A stretch of 64,000 nucleotides of DNA. Origin: Opitutales bacterium (GTDB lineage: Bacteria > Verrucomicrobiota > Verrucomicrobiia > Opitutales > Seribacteraceae). Positions 30,687 to 40,698 of this stretch are shown here, piece after piece; the stretch's first letter is position 1; each line of letters opens with the position of its first letter. The notes below the pieces were generated by a model. That model was not told the DNA's origin. It did not search any database and worked only from the letters and a program-made list of their open reading frames with translations. The translations under genes were made by a program, and so were the position numbers. The stretch is taken from NCBI GenBank assembly GCA_028045305.1, contig JAOFTV010000001.1, positions 184,355-248,354 on the forward strand. Direction: 5' to 3'.

Positions 30687-32162
30687 ATGAATACATTTTC
30701 ACAATTACTTGTACAAAAACCAGGTAGCTTAGCGGCTCAGGACTTTTTAAACCGCAGGATCTTTTTGCGCAATGGAGCGGCTGCTCTAAGTGCGGCCGCC
30801 CTTGCCGGTTTACTTCCCAAGGGAGCACAGGCTTCACCCCTTTCATCAATCGGTTCTTTTCCCAATTTTGCTCCCAAGGCGAAGCGGGTGATCTATCTAT
30901 TTCAGTCGGGTGCACCCTCCCAAATGGATTTATTTGATCCCAAGCCGATGATGGAAAAGGAGCGGGGTAATGATCTTCCTGAATCGATACGCAAAGGACA
31001 AAGGCTAACCACGATGACCTCGGGTCAGAAGAGTTTCCCAATTGCACCAAGTATTTTCAAGTTTGCCCAGCATGGTCAGTCTGGCCAGTGGATGAGTGAA
31101 CTACTGCCTCATTTATCAAAGAAAGCAGATGAGCTTTGTTTCATTAAGTCGATGCACACGGAAGCGATAAATCATGACCCCGCAATGACCTTTTTCCAGA
31201 CGGGACATCAGCTTGCGGGCCGGCCAAGTTTTGGTTCATGGGTGAGCTACGGGCTGGGTGCATCCAATCAGGATTTACCCTCCTATGTGGTTTTAACTTC
31301 ATTCGGTAGCGGTCGACCCAGTTGCCAGCCTCTTTATGACCGCCTCTGGGGTGCCGGGTTTTTACCTACCCGTTATCAGGGGGTTAAGTTTCGCAACAGT
31401 GGAGATGCGGTGTTGTATCTATCTGATCCTCCGGGGATAGACCGTGCAATGAGAAGGGGCATACTCGATGATTTGGCCAAGCTCAACCGAATGGACCACA
31501 AAGTGGTGGGGGATCCCGATATTGACGCCCGTATTTCCCAATACGAGATGGCCTTTCGAATGCAGGCAAGTGTGCCTGACTTACTGGACTTTTCAACGGA
31601 GCCTGAAAGTGCAATTAATCAGTATGGACCGGATGTCCGTAAGCCCGGTTCCTATGCCGCAAATTGCCTGCTTGCCCGACGCATGGCCGAGCGGGATGTC
31701 CGCTGCATTCAATTGTTCCATATGGGCTGGGATCAACACGGCAACCTACCCAAGCAGATTCGTGGTCAATGCCGCGATGTGGACCAGCCTACGGCTGCTT
31801 TGATTTCCGACCTTAAGCAAAGAGGCTTACTGGATGATACCTTAATTGTATGGGGCGGCGAGTTTGGCCGTACGATATATTCTCAGGGTGCATTGACAGA
31901 AAACAATTATGGTCGTGATCATCATCCTAGGTGCTTCACCATGATGCTTGCAGGAGCTGGGGTGAAGAAAGGATTTTCTTATGGAGCAACTGATGATTTT
32001 TCCTACAATATTACAAACGACCCTGTCCATGTGCATGATCTTAACGCCACGATCCTTCACCTGATGGGCGTGGATCACAAAAAGCTTACCTATAAGTTTC
32101 AGGGCAGGGATTACCGGCTGACCGATGTTCATGGACATGTGGTCAAAAACATACTTTCTTAA
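30687..32162 (+). CDS. DUF1501 protein
   Basis: [75 protein letters not shown]. Confidence 0.92.
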   Translation: MNTFSQLLVQKPGSLAAQDFLNRRIFLRNGAAALSAAALAGLLPKGAQASPLSSIGSFPNFAPKAKRVIYLFQSGAPSQMDLFDPKPMMEKERGNDLPESIRKGQRLTTMTSGQKSFPIAPSIFKFAQHGQSGQWMSELLPHLSKKADELCFIKSMHTEAINHDPAMTFFQTGHQLAGRPSFGSWVSYGLGASNQDLPSYVVLTSFGSGRPSCQPLYDRLWGAGFLPTRYQGVKFRNSGDAVLYLSDPPGIDRAMRRGILDDLAKLNRMDHKVVGDPDIDARISQYEMAFRMQASVPDLLDFSTEPESAINQYGPDVRKPGSYAANCLLARRMAERDVRCIQLFHMGWDQHGNLPKQIRGQCRDVDQPTAALISDLKQRGLLDDTLIVWGGEFGRTIYSQGALTENNYGRDHHPRCFTMMLAGAGVKKGFSYGATDDFSYNITNDPVHVHDLNATILHLMGVDHKKLTYKFQGRDYRLTDVHGHVVKNILS

Positions 32163-32173
32163 AAATTAAAATC

Positions 32174-34042
32174 ATGAATCAACATTCAAAAAGACGTGAA
32201 TTTCTTCGGGTGATTGGTGGGGTAGGGATTACTTCCATGTTTGCTCCCAATTATGTAATTGGGGCAAAGCCAAGTAGTGCTCTGAGTCGCTCAGGAGTTT
32301 TCCTCGAGGCATCATCCTTTGCCAAAACTGGCGGATGGAAAATTGATACCCAGCATTATTTACAAATGGGAGGAAATTATTTACTCGCTCATGGGATGGG
32401 CAAACCCGTCGAAGATGCGCAGACTACCATTGATTTACCCAGTGCGGGGAAATGGAATGTCTGGGTAAGAAACCGGGACTGGTGTAAAGGCGACTGGCAG
32501 TCTCCCGGGCGGTTTGAGGTGATGGTCGAAGGAAAGTCGTTGGAGGTAACCTTCGGCGAAGCTGATGAATCCTGGCATTGGCAATCCGGAGGAAGTGTGG
32601 AAATTGCCAAGGCTGGTAAAACCAAAGTCTCTCTGCGTGACCTTACTGGATTTGATGGCCGTTGTGATGCTATTTATTTCACCCAAGAATCAGATCCTCA
32701 ATTACCCGGGGATGACCTTAAGGAATTATCGGACTGGAAAGATGAAGTCAGTGGGCGGTCAAAGGAAAAGGTAGAGGAACTTTCTTTTGATGTCGTGATC
32801 GTTGGAGGAGGCATGTCCGGTTGTGGTGCCGCTTTGGCTGCTCGGTCGCAGGGGCTTAAAGTAGCCCTAATCCAGGATCGTCCCTTATTTGGGGGAAATG
32901 CGAGTGAAGAGGTACGAGTACATTCTTTGGGTATTCATGGTTACGGTACCAAAATCTTAAAAAAGATAGATACCGCTCATTATCCCAATGGCCATGCTAA
33001 GGCAAAAAATGATCAGGAAAAGCGGGAACAGGCCATGGCTCAATCTGGCGTTGATCTTTTTGCTCATCACCTTGCCTGTGGTCTGGAAAAGGATGGTAAT
33101 CAAATTGTAAGTGTTGAAGCTAGGGAAGTTAATTCGGGCCGGATTAAACGATTTAGTGCCCCTTCTTTTATTGATGCCACTGGAGATGGCTGGCTAGGCT
33201 ATTGGGCAGGTGCGGATTATCGCTACGGCCGGGAGGCTGCCTCTGAGCACAATGAGGGGTGGGATAAGTATGGAGACCTGTGGAGTCCTGAAAAACCAGA
33301 CAATCGGGTAATGGGGACAAGCGTGCTTTGGAACAGTGTACGTTCCAAGACCAAACAGGATTTCCCCAAGGTTCCTTGGGCTTTACCCGTGGCAGGAAAT
33401 CATGCTGCGATTAATGGGGAATGGTACTGGGAATATTCAGAGAATAAGTTAAATCAAATTGATGATGCAGAGGCGATTCGGGATCACATGTTGCGGGCTA
33501 TTTTCGGAAGTTTTTCCAATGCCAAGAAAAACCCCAAATATGCGCCTAATCGTTTGGCATGGGTGGCTTATGTCGGAGGGAAGCGTGAATCCCGGAGGAT
33601 CATGGGTGATCATATTTATGACATGCATGATGCGGTCGAACGCAGAGAATTTTCGGATGCCGTGGTCGTTGAGAAAAGAGAGGTGGATGGTCATTTTCAG
33701 CGAAAACTAAAGGGCTCAAAGCAGGATTTTCTATCTGCTGCTATGTTTCGACATACCGGTGGTCACTATTACATCCCTTTTCGTAGTTTTTATTCTAGGA
33801 ATCTTTCCAACCTAATGATGGCGGGTCGTTGTTTTAGTTGCACTCATGTCGGACTTTGCGGCCCTCGGGTGATGAATACCTGTGGGCAAATGGGGATCGC
33901 TACAGGTTTTGCTGCAGCCTTGTGTAAAAAACATAATGCCAACCCCCGAGAAATAGGAAAGTCTCATATATCGGAACTAAGAAAGTTAATTGGATTTGAT
34001 GGATCCAAACCTCTTGGTAATCCAAGTAAGCCCGGCCACTGA
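32174..34042 (+). CDS. Tat-exported FAD-dependent oxidoreductase
   Basis: KRREFLRVIGGVG; dinucleotide fold VVIVGGGMSGCGAALAARSQGLKVALIQDRPLFGGNASEE; C-terminal LMMAGRCFSCTHVGLCGPRVMNTCGQMGIATGFAAAL. Confidence 0.88.
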   Translation: MNQHSKRREFLRVIGGVGITSMFAPNYVIGAKPSSALSRSGVFLEASSFAKTGGWKIDTQHYLQMGGNYLLAHGMGKPVEDAQTTIDLPSAGKWNVWVRNRDWCKGDWQSPGRFEVMVEGKSLEVTFGEADESWHWQSGGSVEIAKAGKTKVSLRDLTGFDGRCDAIYFTQESDPQLPGDDLKELSDWKDEVSGRSKEKVEELSFDVVIVGGGMSGCGAALAARSQGLKVALIQDRPLFGGNASEEVRVHSLGIHGYGTKILKKIDTAHYPNGHAKAKNDQEKREQAMAQSGVDLFAHHLACGLEKDGNQIVSVEAREVNSGRIKRFSAPSFIDATGDGWLGYWAGADYRYGREAASEHNEGWDKYGDLWSPEKPDNRVMGTSVLWNSVRSKTKQDFPKVPWALPVAGNHAAINGEWYWEYSENKLNQIDDAEAIRDHMLRAIFGSFSNAKKNPKYAPNRLAWVAYVGGKRESRRIMGDHIYDMHDAVERREFSDAVVVEKREVDGHFQRKLKGSKQDFLSAAMFRHTGGHYYIPFRSFYSRNLSNLMMAGRCFSCTHVGLCGPRVMNTCGQMGIATGFAAALCKKHNANPREIGKSHISELRKLIGFDGSKPLGNPSKPGH

Positions 34043-34049
34043 TGGGTGA

Positions 34050-35030
34050 ATGAGGCATTTAGTAAATTTTGGCCTGCTCTTTAGCTTTCTTGCCCTGGCT
34101 ATTACGGGCGGGTGGGCTTACTTTCGCCCTTTTTCCCTTACAGCTACACAGGTTCATTTGCTTGCAGGCTTTATCACTCTGGCTCTAGTGGTTTTGCACT
34201 TGTCCGCCCGCCTTCCTTACTTTCGTAACCGAACAAATAAAGGGCATGGTAGGGATAAGTTTCGCAAACAACTGCTTATTTTACTGATTCTATTTGGAGG
34301 TCTGCTCTATGCAGCGGTTGAAAATATTCCTCCCGTTTCCTGGTTGATTGATGGGAGTTATGAGTCTCGGAACCGAGCGGAGATCGTTCGATCTTCGAGC
34401 CTGGCCGCTTTTTCTAAACCAGCACCTCATCGAAAATTGATTATTCGTGATTGCCGTGAGAAAAACTCTTCGGGTTTATCTGTTCTACTTCATTTCCCAG
34501 AAAACCTGAAGACCATGCCATCGGTTGCGGTTTGGGCGGAGAGCACTACTGGGTCGATGATCGAGACCCTGTATTTAGAGCAATCCCTCGCCTATTCTCC
34601 TACTCCTTTGTGGGAAGATTACCGGACTGAGAGGCACCACATTCTGCCCCTGTGGCGTCACCGCTATACCTTGATTTCTGGAATCGCTCCATCGGGGGAT
34701 GTGGACTCCACCTCCGGCGCCACCCAGTCTCACCAATACGCACTGGATCCTTATTTAGTGAAGGGTCAGGAGAAGGAATTTGTACTCTGTGTCGAAATTA
34801 ATGCACCTTTTGATTCCAACCCAAGCTTTCCTGATAAATTATTGGGTCAACCCTCTTTGATCTACACCTGTTTGATCGAAGTGGACCGTGATGATCCTTA
34901 CTACCTTCTCGAACTAACCGGGCATGGGGGAGGCGATGCCATCGAAACCGGTAACTTTCAATATGATTTTGATGGGATTGGATCTGCTCTATACCTGCGA
35001 GATCTTTTTCTCACTAAGGTTGAGAAATGA
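34050..35030 (+). CDS. Small membrane protein with DUF4405/PepSY-like heme-b candidate helices and extracytoplasmic DUF2271-like domain
   Basis: About three TM helices; His pair in TM (QVHLLAGFITLALVVLHLS, 14 residues apart); DVDSTSGATQSH motif; 7 bp after the FAD oxidoreductase. Confidence 0.6.
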   Translation: MRHLVNFGLLFSFLALAITGGWAYFRPFSLTATQVHLLAGFITLALVVLHLSARLPYFRNRTNKGHGRDKFRKQLLILLILFGGLLYAAVENIPPVSWLIDGSYESRNRAEIVRSSSLAAFSKPAPHRKLIIRDCREKNSSGLSVLLHFPENLKTMPSVAVWAESTTGSMIETLYLEQSLAYSPTPLWEDYRTERHHILPLWRHRYTLISGIAPSGDVDSTSGATQSHQYALDPYLVKGQEKEFVLCVEINAPFDSNPSFPDKLLGQPSLIYTCLIEVDRDDPYYLLELTGHGGGDAIETGNFQYDFDGIGSALYLRDLFLTKVEK

Positions 35031-35066
35031 ATTTACCTGTCCGTTTTTGCGGAGTTAAATAGGGAA

Positions 35067-36554
35067 ATGAAAATATCGATTTTACTAAGTATTTCTTTCC
35101 TGGCTGCCTGCTTTTTTACTTACGGTCAAAAGCCTTGGATCTTAGAGACAACTAAGCAATGGGATTCTGCCCTGATTAAACAAAAGGGGGTTTCCATAGA
35201 TGAAGGAGAGATTAGGCTTCAGAACAAATCCGGACAGGCAACGGTGAGGACTCCTAATTTCAAAAAGAAAAGATCGGTCAGTTCCCTCTTGCTTCGACAA
35301 TCTACAAGTTGGCAAAACTGGGATGCGGTTCCTCAGGTTGGTCCCAGTAATCTTCAGGATGCACCGGTATTCTTGGTAAAAGGACCCCAAGATTACTGGT
35401 TGTTCGGGCGTTATAAAAGAATCAATAAACAAGGTAAAAAATTTATTGCTCAGGATGCAACCCTTCCGGGGTTTGATATTCCTTTAAAAACTACTCCGCA
35501 TCCTAATCAGTTTAATGCTCCCGGTGGCTTAAAAAGAAACCTTCAGGGATATAATGCTTGGCAAAGTCGGGACATGATCAATTGGGTACACCATGGTTCA
35601 GTCACTCCTGCATTTGCTAGATGGACGACCACTGCTGAACAAGTGGGTGGGAAGACATACATTTATTATGACTTTCCCAATGATCAAGATCCTCATCTAT
35701 TCATTGACGATGACCTGACTGATGGTCTCCCCGGTAAAAATATGGGTATGGCTTTTGCCGACCCCTCCCATGGTTCCGACTGTGCTGTGATTCGTGATTT
35801 GGATGGAAAGTTTCATATTATTTATGAAGATTACAGCCCAATTAATGCCAGTAAGCATTCATGGGACTCTCCGTTGGCCGGGCATTCGGTAAGCCCCAAT
35901 GGTATGTATCCTTTTAAGATTTTACAGCCTGCTGTTGATCACCGAACCAAGCCAACCGGAAAGGTTGGAACCTACCAACATCCTCACTGGACAAAGGAGG
36001 ACCCCAAGAGATTTCCCTCAAATGTCGCTGAGTATGAAATTCACGAACCCCTACAAAATGCTTATGGTGACTGGGCTGCTATTTGCATAGGTGGCCAATA
36101 CTATTTGTTTGGAGATTATCATCCCGCTCATAAAAAAATACGCACGGCTTGGTTTACTTCTTCGGATATCAACAAGCCTTTCGAGTTTTGTGGAGAAATT
36201 GGCAATGGTCATCCTGATCCGGATATTGGCTTTGCCAATGGCACATTTTATTTAATCACTCAAACCAATGAAGATTATGTAAGCCCCGGTCCATGGGTGG
36301 AAAAAGTGGAAACCCGGGTAGGAGTGGACAAAACTGGTGACGGTTCGATTGACCAATGGAGTAAGTGGAGCGAAGTTAAGGAGAGTTATGATTATGTGCC
36401 GGGCTTTTCTAAACAGGTTAGCCGCGAACCTGCCCAACTTGACATTTCCTCACTCCCTGCCGGTCATTCTTTTCAAGTGGAACTCCGAATGACCGACAAA
36501 ACCAACAACGCTTCGTCTCCAGTTCTTGATGGACTTGAACTTTCCTTTTTGTAG
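35067..36554 (+). CDS. Exported glycosidase-like (GH43-type beta-propeller) protein
   Basis: 495 aa; signal peptide; propeller-like segments NAWQSRDMINWVHHGSV, GKTYIYYDFPNDQDPHLFIDDDL, GQYYLFGDYHPAHKKIRTAWFTSSDINKPFEFCG. Confidence 0.5.
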   Translation: MKISILLSISFLAACFFTYGQKPWILETTKQWDSALIKQKGVSIDEGEIRLQNKSGQATVRTPNFKKKRSVSSLLLRQSTSWQNWDAVPQVGPSNLQDAPVFLVKGPQDYWLFGRYKRINKQGKKFIAQDATLPGFDIPLKTTPHPNQFNAPGGLKRNLQGYNAWQSRDMINWVHHGSVTPAFARWTTTAEQVGGKTYIYYDFPNDQDPHLFIDDDLTDGLPGKNMGMAFADPSHGSDCAVIRDLDGKFHIIYEDYSPINASKHSWDSPLAGHSVSPNGMYPFKILQPAVDHRTKPTGKVGTYQHPHWTKEDPKRFPSNVAEYEIHEPLQNAYGDWAAICIGGQYYLFGDYHPAHKKIRTAWFTSSDINKPFEFCGEIGNGHPDPDIGFANGTFYLITQTNEDYVSPGPWVEKVETRVGVDKTGDGSIDQWSKWSEVKESYDYVPGFSKQVSREPAQLDISSLPAGHSFQVELRMTDKTNNASSPVLDGLELSFL

Positions 36555-36620
36555 GTCGGTAAAGTTTACCAGGGCTTGCTCTTTTTAATAAGCTGTCATT
36601 GTGTAGGGGCAGGTAAAATT

Positions 36621-37142
36621 ATGAGGTTGTTTTATTTGTTTTTCTTTACCCTTTTTTCAGGGAGTTTTCTTTTATTTGCAGAAAATAAGGGTAAAGAGGT
36701 TGTTCAAAAGTTGGGCGAATCAATCAAGTTTGACTGGACCAAGCCCATACCCATTCCGTCCCCTCTTACTTTGAGCGTGTCTGTAAAAGGAGGAGACCCT
36801 GCTCAGGATCCGGACGGGTTTGGAGTGGTTGGGAACGGTTCCAACCGGGTGGATTCCGGGGAGGCTTTGGCCATCCGTTTCCAACAGGATGTACAGGTTG
36901 ATTCTCTAAGCCTTGATATTGGCGAAACTGGCAAGCAAGGAGGTTTTATCCGCATGGGTAGCAAACCGCCTGTCCAGATTTCGTCGAGTTCTCAGAATAG
37001 GGTTATTAAGATTGATAAACTGGGTCTTCTTAAGCGCGGGGAGATGTTAATCCTTGATCCCAAGGCCTTTAAGAAAGGCCTAAGTGGTGGTAGTTGGAAA
37101 CTGGTTGGATTAACGGCTCGAGCATACCCTCAGGAAAACTGA
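36621..37142 (+). CDS. Exported hypothetical protein
   Basis: MRLFYLFFFTLFSGSFLLFAENKG signal peptide; no recognised domain. ORF extends to 36576. Confidence 0.55.
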   Translation: MRLFYLFFFTLFSGSFLLFAENKGKEVVQKLGESIKFDWTKPIPIPSPLTLSVSVKGGDPAQDPDGFGVVGNGSNRVDSGEALAIRFQQDVQVDSLSLDIGETGKQGGFIRMGSKPPVQISSSSQNRVIKIDKLGLLKRGEMLILDPKAFKKGLSGGSWKLVGLTARAYPQEN

Positions 37143-37254
37143 GGGTTAACTCAATCGAGTTGGGCAAATGTTAGCTACTATAAGCCTTTGTTTCATTACT
37201 ATTATTTCTGTTTGTTAGGTAAAGAGGGAGGCTTTAGCTATAATAAAAAATATT

Positions 37255-38019
37255 ATGAACCGTAGAAAATTTTTACAAAGTACTACCTTATCGGCAGGTG
37301 CTCTAAGCTTAACCACGCTAGCTGGCGCAAACCCCTCCATTCTCCCAAATGGATATAAATATTCCTTACCTGGATTCAAACAGGATGAGCATCTTTTATT
37401 CATTGGAGACTCGATCACCGATATGCAAAGAAGTCGTAAACCAAATGGTTGGGACCAGAACCATTTACTTGGGCACAGTTATGTTTTCCTGATTGCCGCC
37501 CGTTTAGGCGTTGAATTAGGCAGTTCACTACCGAAGATCTCTAACCGTGGAATCTCTGGTCATAAGATTGCCGATCTTCGTCGACGTTGGAAGGCAGATG
37601 CAATCGAACCCAACCCTAACTTGCTCAGCATTCTTATCGGTACTAATGATGTGGGCAAAGATGTTAAGCCTATTGATTTTGAGGGGGACTACCGCTTTGT
37701 CTTGGATGCAAGCCGCAAGGCAAATCCAGCACTTAAAATCATTCTGATCGATCCTTTTGTCCTGAGGTCTGGTAAAATCGGTACGGATCATGCCTGGGCC
37801 AAGCGCCGTTCCGCGACCGATGAATTGCGAAAGGTGGTTGTTCGTTTAGCCAAGGATTATGATGCTCTTCACTTACCCATGCAGGATATTTTTGATCAAG
37901 CCGCAAAGACCTCTTCTCCTAATCATTGGATTTGGGATGGCATCCACCCCTTGCCAGCCGGGCATGAATTGATTGCCCGTTCATGGCTCGATGCGGTCTC
38001 TGCCCGTTGGCCCGCCTGA
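37255..38019 (+). CDS. SGNH/GDSL-family hydrolase, exported
   Basis: NRRKFLQSTTLSAGALS; LLFIGDSITDMQR; SILIGTNDVGKD; WDGIHPLPAGHELIA. Confidence 0.9.
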   Translation: MNRRKFLQSTTLSAGALSLTTLAGANPSILPNGYKYSLPGFKQDEHLLFIGDSITDMQRSRKPNGWDQNHLLGHSYVFLIAARLGVELGSSLPKISNRGISGHKIADLRRRWKADAIEPNPNLLSILIGTNDVGKDVKPIDFEGDYRFVLDASRKANPALKIILIDPFVLRSGKIGTDHAWAKRRSATDELRKVVVRLAKDYDALHLPMQDIFDQAAKTSSPNHWIWDGIHPLPAGHELIARSWLDAVSARWPA

Positions 38020-38027
38020 GCACATTT

Positions 38028-38606
38028 ATGAGTGAGACAAATTGGAACCAAAGGTATGTGGATGGGGATACACCCTGGGACAAGGGAGATGCGGCTCCAG
38101 GCCTTATCGATTGGTTGGTGGGAAATGATATGAACCCTGATTCCCGCATCCTTGTTCCCGGTTGTGGGTGTGGGCACGATGCCCACGCATGGGCAAGGGC
38201 TGGGTTTGAAACGACCGGAGTTGATTTATCAGAGCTTGCCCTTAATCGAGCAGACGAAAGATACGAGGCGATTCCTGGCCTTGCTTTTTTCCCAGGTAAT
38301 TTTTTACAAGATGCACCACAGGAACCCTACGATCTCATCTTTGAGCACACCCTGTACTGTGCCATCGATCCGGCACGACGGGATGAATATGCCAAGGCAG
38401 TGACGCGTTGGTTAAAACCGGGTGGGCATTTCCTGGCTATTCACTTTACCTTTCCTCTGACCGAAGAGGGTCCACCTTTTGGTGCAAGTAGGGAGGAGAT
38501 CATCGATCGATTTTCGGACAAATTTGAACTGATCGAAGAATGGGAACCCCGAAACTTTGAAGGTAGGGAGAGAGAAGAACGGATGTTTTATTGGAAACGC
38601 AAATAA
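38028..38606 (+). CDS. TPMT-like SAM-dependent methyltransferase
   Basis: WNQRYVDGDTPWDKGDAAPGLIDWL; RILVPGCGCGHDAHAWARAGFETTGVDLSELAL; ORF start at 37983 would overlap the upstream gene. Confidence 0.82.
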   Translation: MSETNWNQRYVDGDTPWDKGDAAPGLIDWLVGNDMNPDSRILVPGCGCGHDAHAWARAGFETTGVDLSELALNRADERYEAIPGLAFFPGNFLQDAPQEPYDLIFEHTLYCAIDPARRDEYAKAVTRWLKPGGHFLAIHFTFPLTEEGPPFGASREEIIDRFSDKFELIEEWEPRNFEGREREERMFYWKRK

Positions 38607-38613
38607 CCTTTTC

Positions 38614-40614
38614 TTAACGGTTCCAATCTTTTGCGGGTAAGCTTTGAGGCTTGAGGATTTTTAATCCCGACCAAATTTTATAGGTATCTTTTTTATCCTT
38701 ACCTAGAGTAAAAGGTCCGAATGGATCGTCTTTATTATTGATACGGTTTTTACCAAAAAAATCCTCTTCCATATTATATGGACTGGACGAGGTTCCTTTG
38801 GGTGAAGATTGCCTAAAGTTAAGGATCTTAATTTCCTGCTTATGCTCGTCGTATCTAATTTTACAATCTGGGGAGAAGAAACTGTTTAGGTCATTTTTCT
38901 GATCTTTATTTTTCCAAAAAGTTTTCCACTCATCGATATTGATGGAGACTTTATTTTTCAGTTTTATCCATTCAGCTGGAGATTTTCCGTAACCGAGCTC
39001 TTTGAGGATTAAAACGTGAAAAGCATCTTGTTTCCATGGATAGGGCACATCGCTTTTATTGCTAATTAGAAAGTTTCTGTCGTCCTTGTGGAATCCATAA
39101 CCATTGAAATCAAATCTTTGTATGCCGCTTAAAAACTCAGGGTAATTGGTTTCGATCTTCGCTAATCTACCCACAAATAAATTATAAAAAAAGCTGTGAT
39201 TTGCGGTACTTGCCCGGTGGCTTACTTGTTGAATTCGGACCAATTGCCCGCCGCTTGATGGATTGGAAGAGTCAGAAATTAAATTGTGAGTGAAAGTGGC
39301 CCCAGATGCATCGTGAATATAAATTGCATCCATACGGTTTTCGAAAATTAGATTGTGATCCACCAGTAATTGATCGAATTCATAATTGCTCATTTCCAGA
39401 AAGATACCGTGCGTGCCGTTATGGTGAATGATATTTCGACTGATTCGACTGTCTGGGAATTCATTATCGAACCATATTCCCGGAGAGTAAGCATTGTGGG
39501 CGATATAGTTTCCTTCAATTTTTCCCTTTTTAAAATGATGGCATTTGATACCGCCATGCTCCCATCTCTTTTTACCAAAAAAATTTAGGGTGTTATTCCG
39601 GAGGATCACATTGTTGCGTATGGTTAAGTTTTTTGATCCATAACTGAGGATTCCTGCAGATCCATTATCAATGAAATAATTTCCTTCAATTAGGTTATCA
39701 TGCGAATATCCATTGTAGGGAGTATTCCCATCCACTCTGCCACAATCAATCGCGGTAGTTTTGGCATAGCGCACGAGATTATTCCGAATAACCCAGTTGT
39801 GGCCTGCTTCTAAGCCAATCGCACCTTTTTGGGGGTACCTTTTATCCTTCCAAAAATTGGTGGGATATTGGTTTCCGCAATGCTCAAAAATAAAGCCTTC
39901 CACAATGATATGACCAAGTCCCCGCTCTATGGGAGCAAAAAGCCTGCGTCGGGAGGTGATCTCGATCTTTTGCTCTTCTGGTACTACATTGCCAAAATGA
40001 ATCCAAATTCTTTCGCTCTTTGGATCATACCACCATGTTTCCGAAGCCAGTTCTTCTTTCAATGGAACTTCCATCCATGGAAGATCATTTACAATAATTT
40101 GCCCACAAGTGTAAGCTATACGATCGTCAGTTTCACTAAAGCGAAGATCCCCTTCTGCTTTACGCTCAGCTTCTTTTTTGCCTTCTCTACGATACGGAGT
40201 GGACGCAAGTAATACTTTAAATGGATTATGGTTATCGAGGTATTCGGAACTTCGGTCATCAAACAGATCATCCTCTGGTCTGGCTGAGTAGATTCCCTTT
40301 CCTTCTTTGCACCATTTGGGTGTCCATATTTCCGAGCCTCTTATAAATACCCGTTTCCCTCTCTCTGCCCGATAAGTAATCGGAATACCGGGTCGACCAC
40401 CTCGGATGGGGGTTACTCGTTCCCGATAGATTCCTTCCTGTACCAGGACGGTGTCTCCTGGCTGAGCCCTTCTTGCACCTGATGAAATAGTCTGAATTGG
40501 ATATTCAAAGGTGCCAGGGTTACCGTCGTTCCCCTGTGGCGATACCACATAGGTTCTTGCATGCACGACACCTGCAACAAAAAATATTAGAAACCAAAAA
40601 TTTATGAATTTCAC
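38614..40614 (-). CDS. Exported right-handed parallel beta-helix protein
   Basis: TYVVSPQGNDGNPGTFEYPIQTISSGARRAQPGDTVLVQEGIYRERV; repeated N-rich coils (LIEGNYFIDNG, LTIRNNVILRNN, RISRNIIHHNGTHGIFLEMSN). Confidence 0.85.
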   Translation of the reverse strand: MKFINFWFLIFFVAGVVHARTYVVSPQGNDGNPGTFEYPIQTISSGARRAQPGDTVLVQEGIYRERVTPIRGGRPGIPITYRAERGKRVFIRGSEIWTPKWCKEGKGIYSARPEDDLFDDRSSEYLDNHNPFKVLLASTPYRREGKKEAERKAEGDLRFSETDDRIAYTCGQIIVNDLPWMEVPLKEELASETWWYDPKSERIWIHFGNVVPEEQKIEITSRRRLFAPIERGLGHIIVEGFIFEHCGNQYPTNFWKDKRYPQKGAIGLEAGHNWVIRNNLVRYAKTTAIDCGRVDGNTPYNGYSHDNLIEGNYFIDNGSAGILSYGSKNLTIRNNVILRNNTLNFFGKKRWEHGGIKCHHFKKGKIEGNYIAHNAYSPGIWFDNEFPDSRISRNIIHHNGTHGIFLEMSNYEFDQLLVDHNLIFENRMDAIYIHDASGATFTHNLISDSSNPSSGGQLVRIQQVSHRASTANHSFFYNLFVGRLAKIETNYPEFLSGIQRFDFNGYGFHKDDRNFLISNKSDVPYPWKQDAFHVLILKELGYGKSPAEWIKLKNKVSINIDEWKTFWKNKDQKNDLNSFFSPDCKIRYDEHKQEIKILNFRQSSPKGTSSSPYNMEEDFFGKNRINNKDDPFGPFTLGKDKKDTYKIWSGLKILKPQSLPAKDWNR

Positions 40615-40698
40615 TAAGATTGAATCTTTGATTAAATCTGCAAATTATACAATGCCTCTCCTTATTTCTTATAAATAAAAAGTTTTGATTTTGATCCC

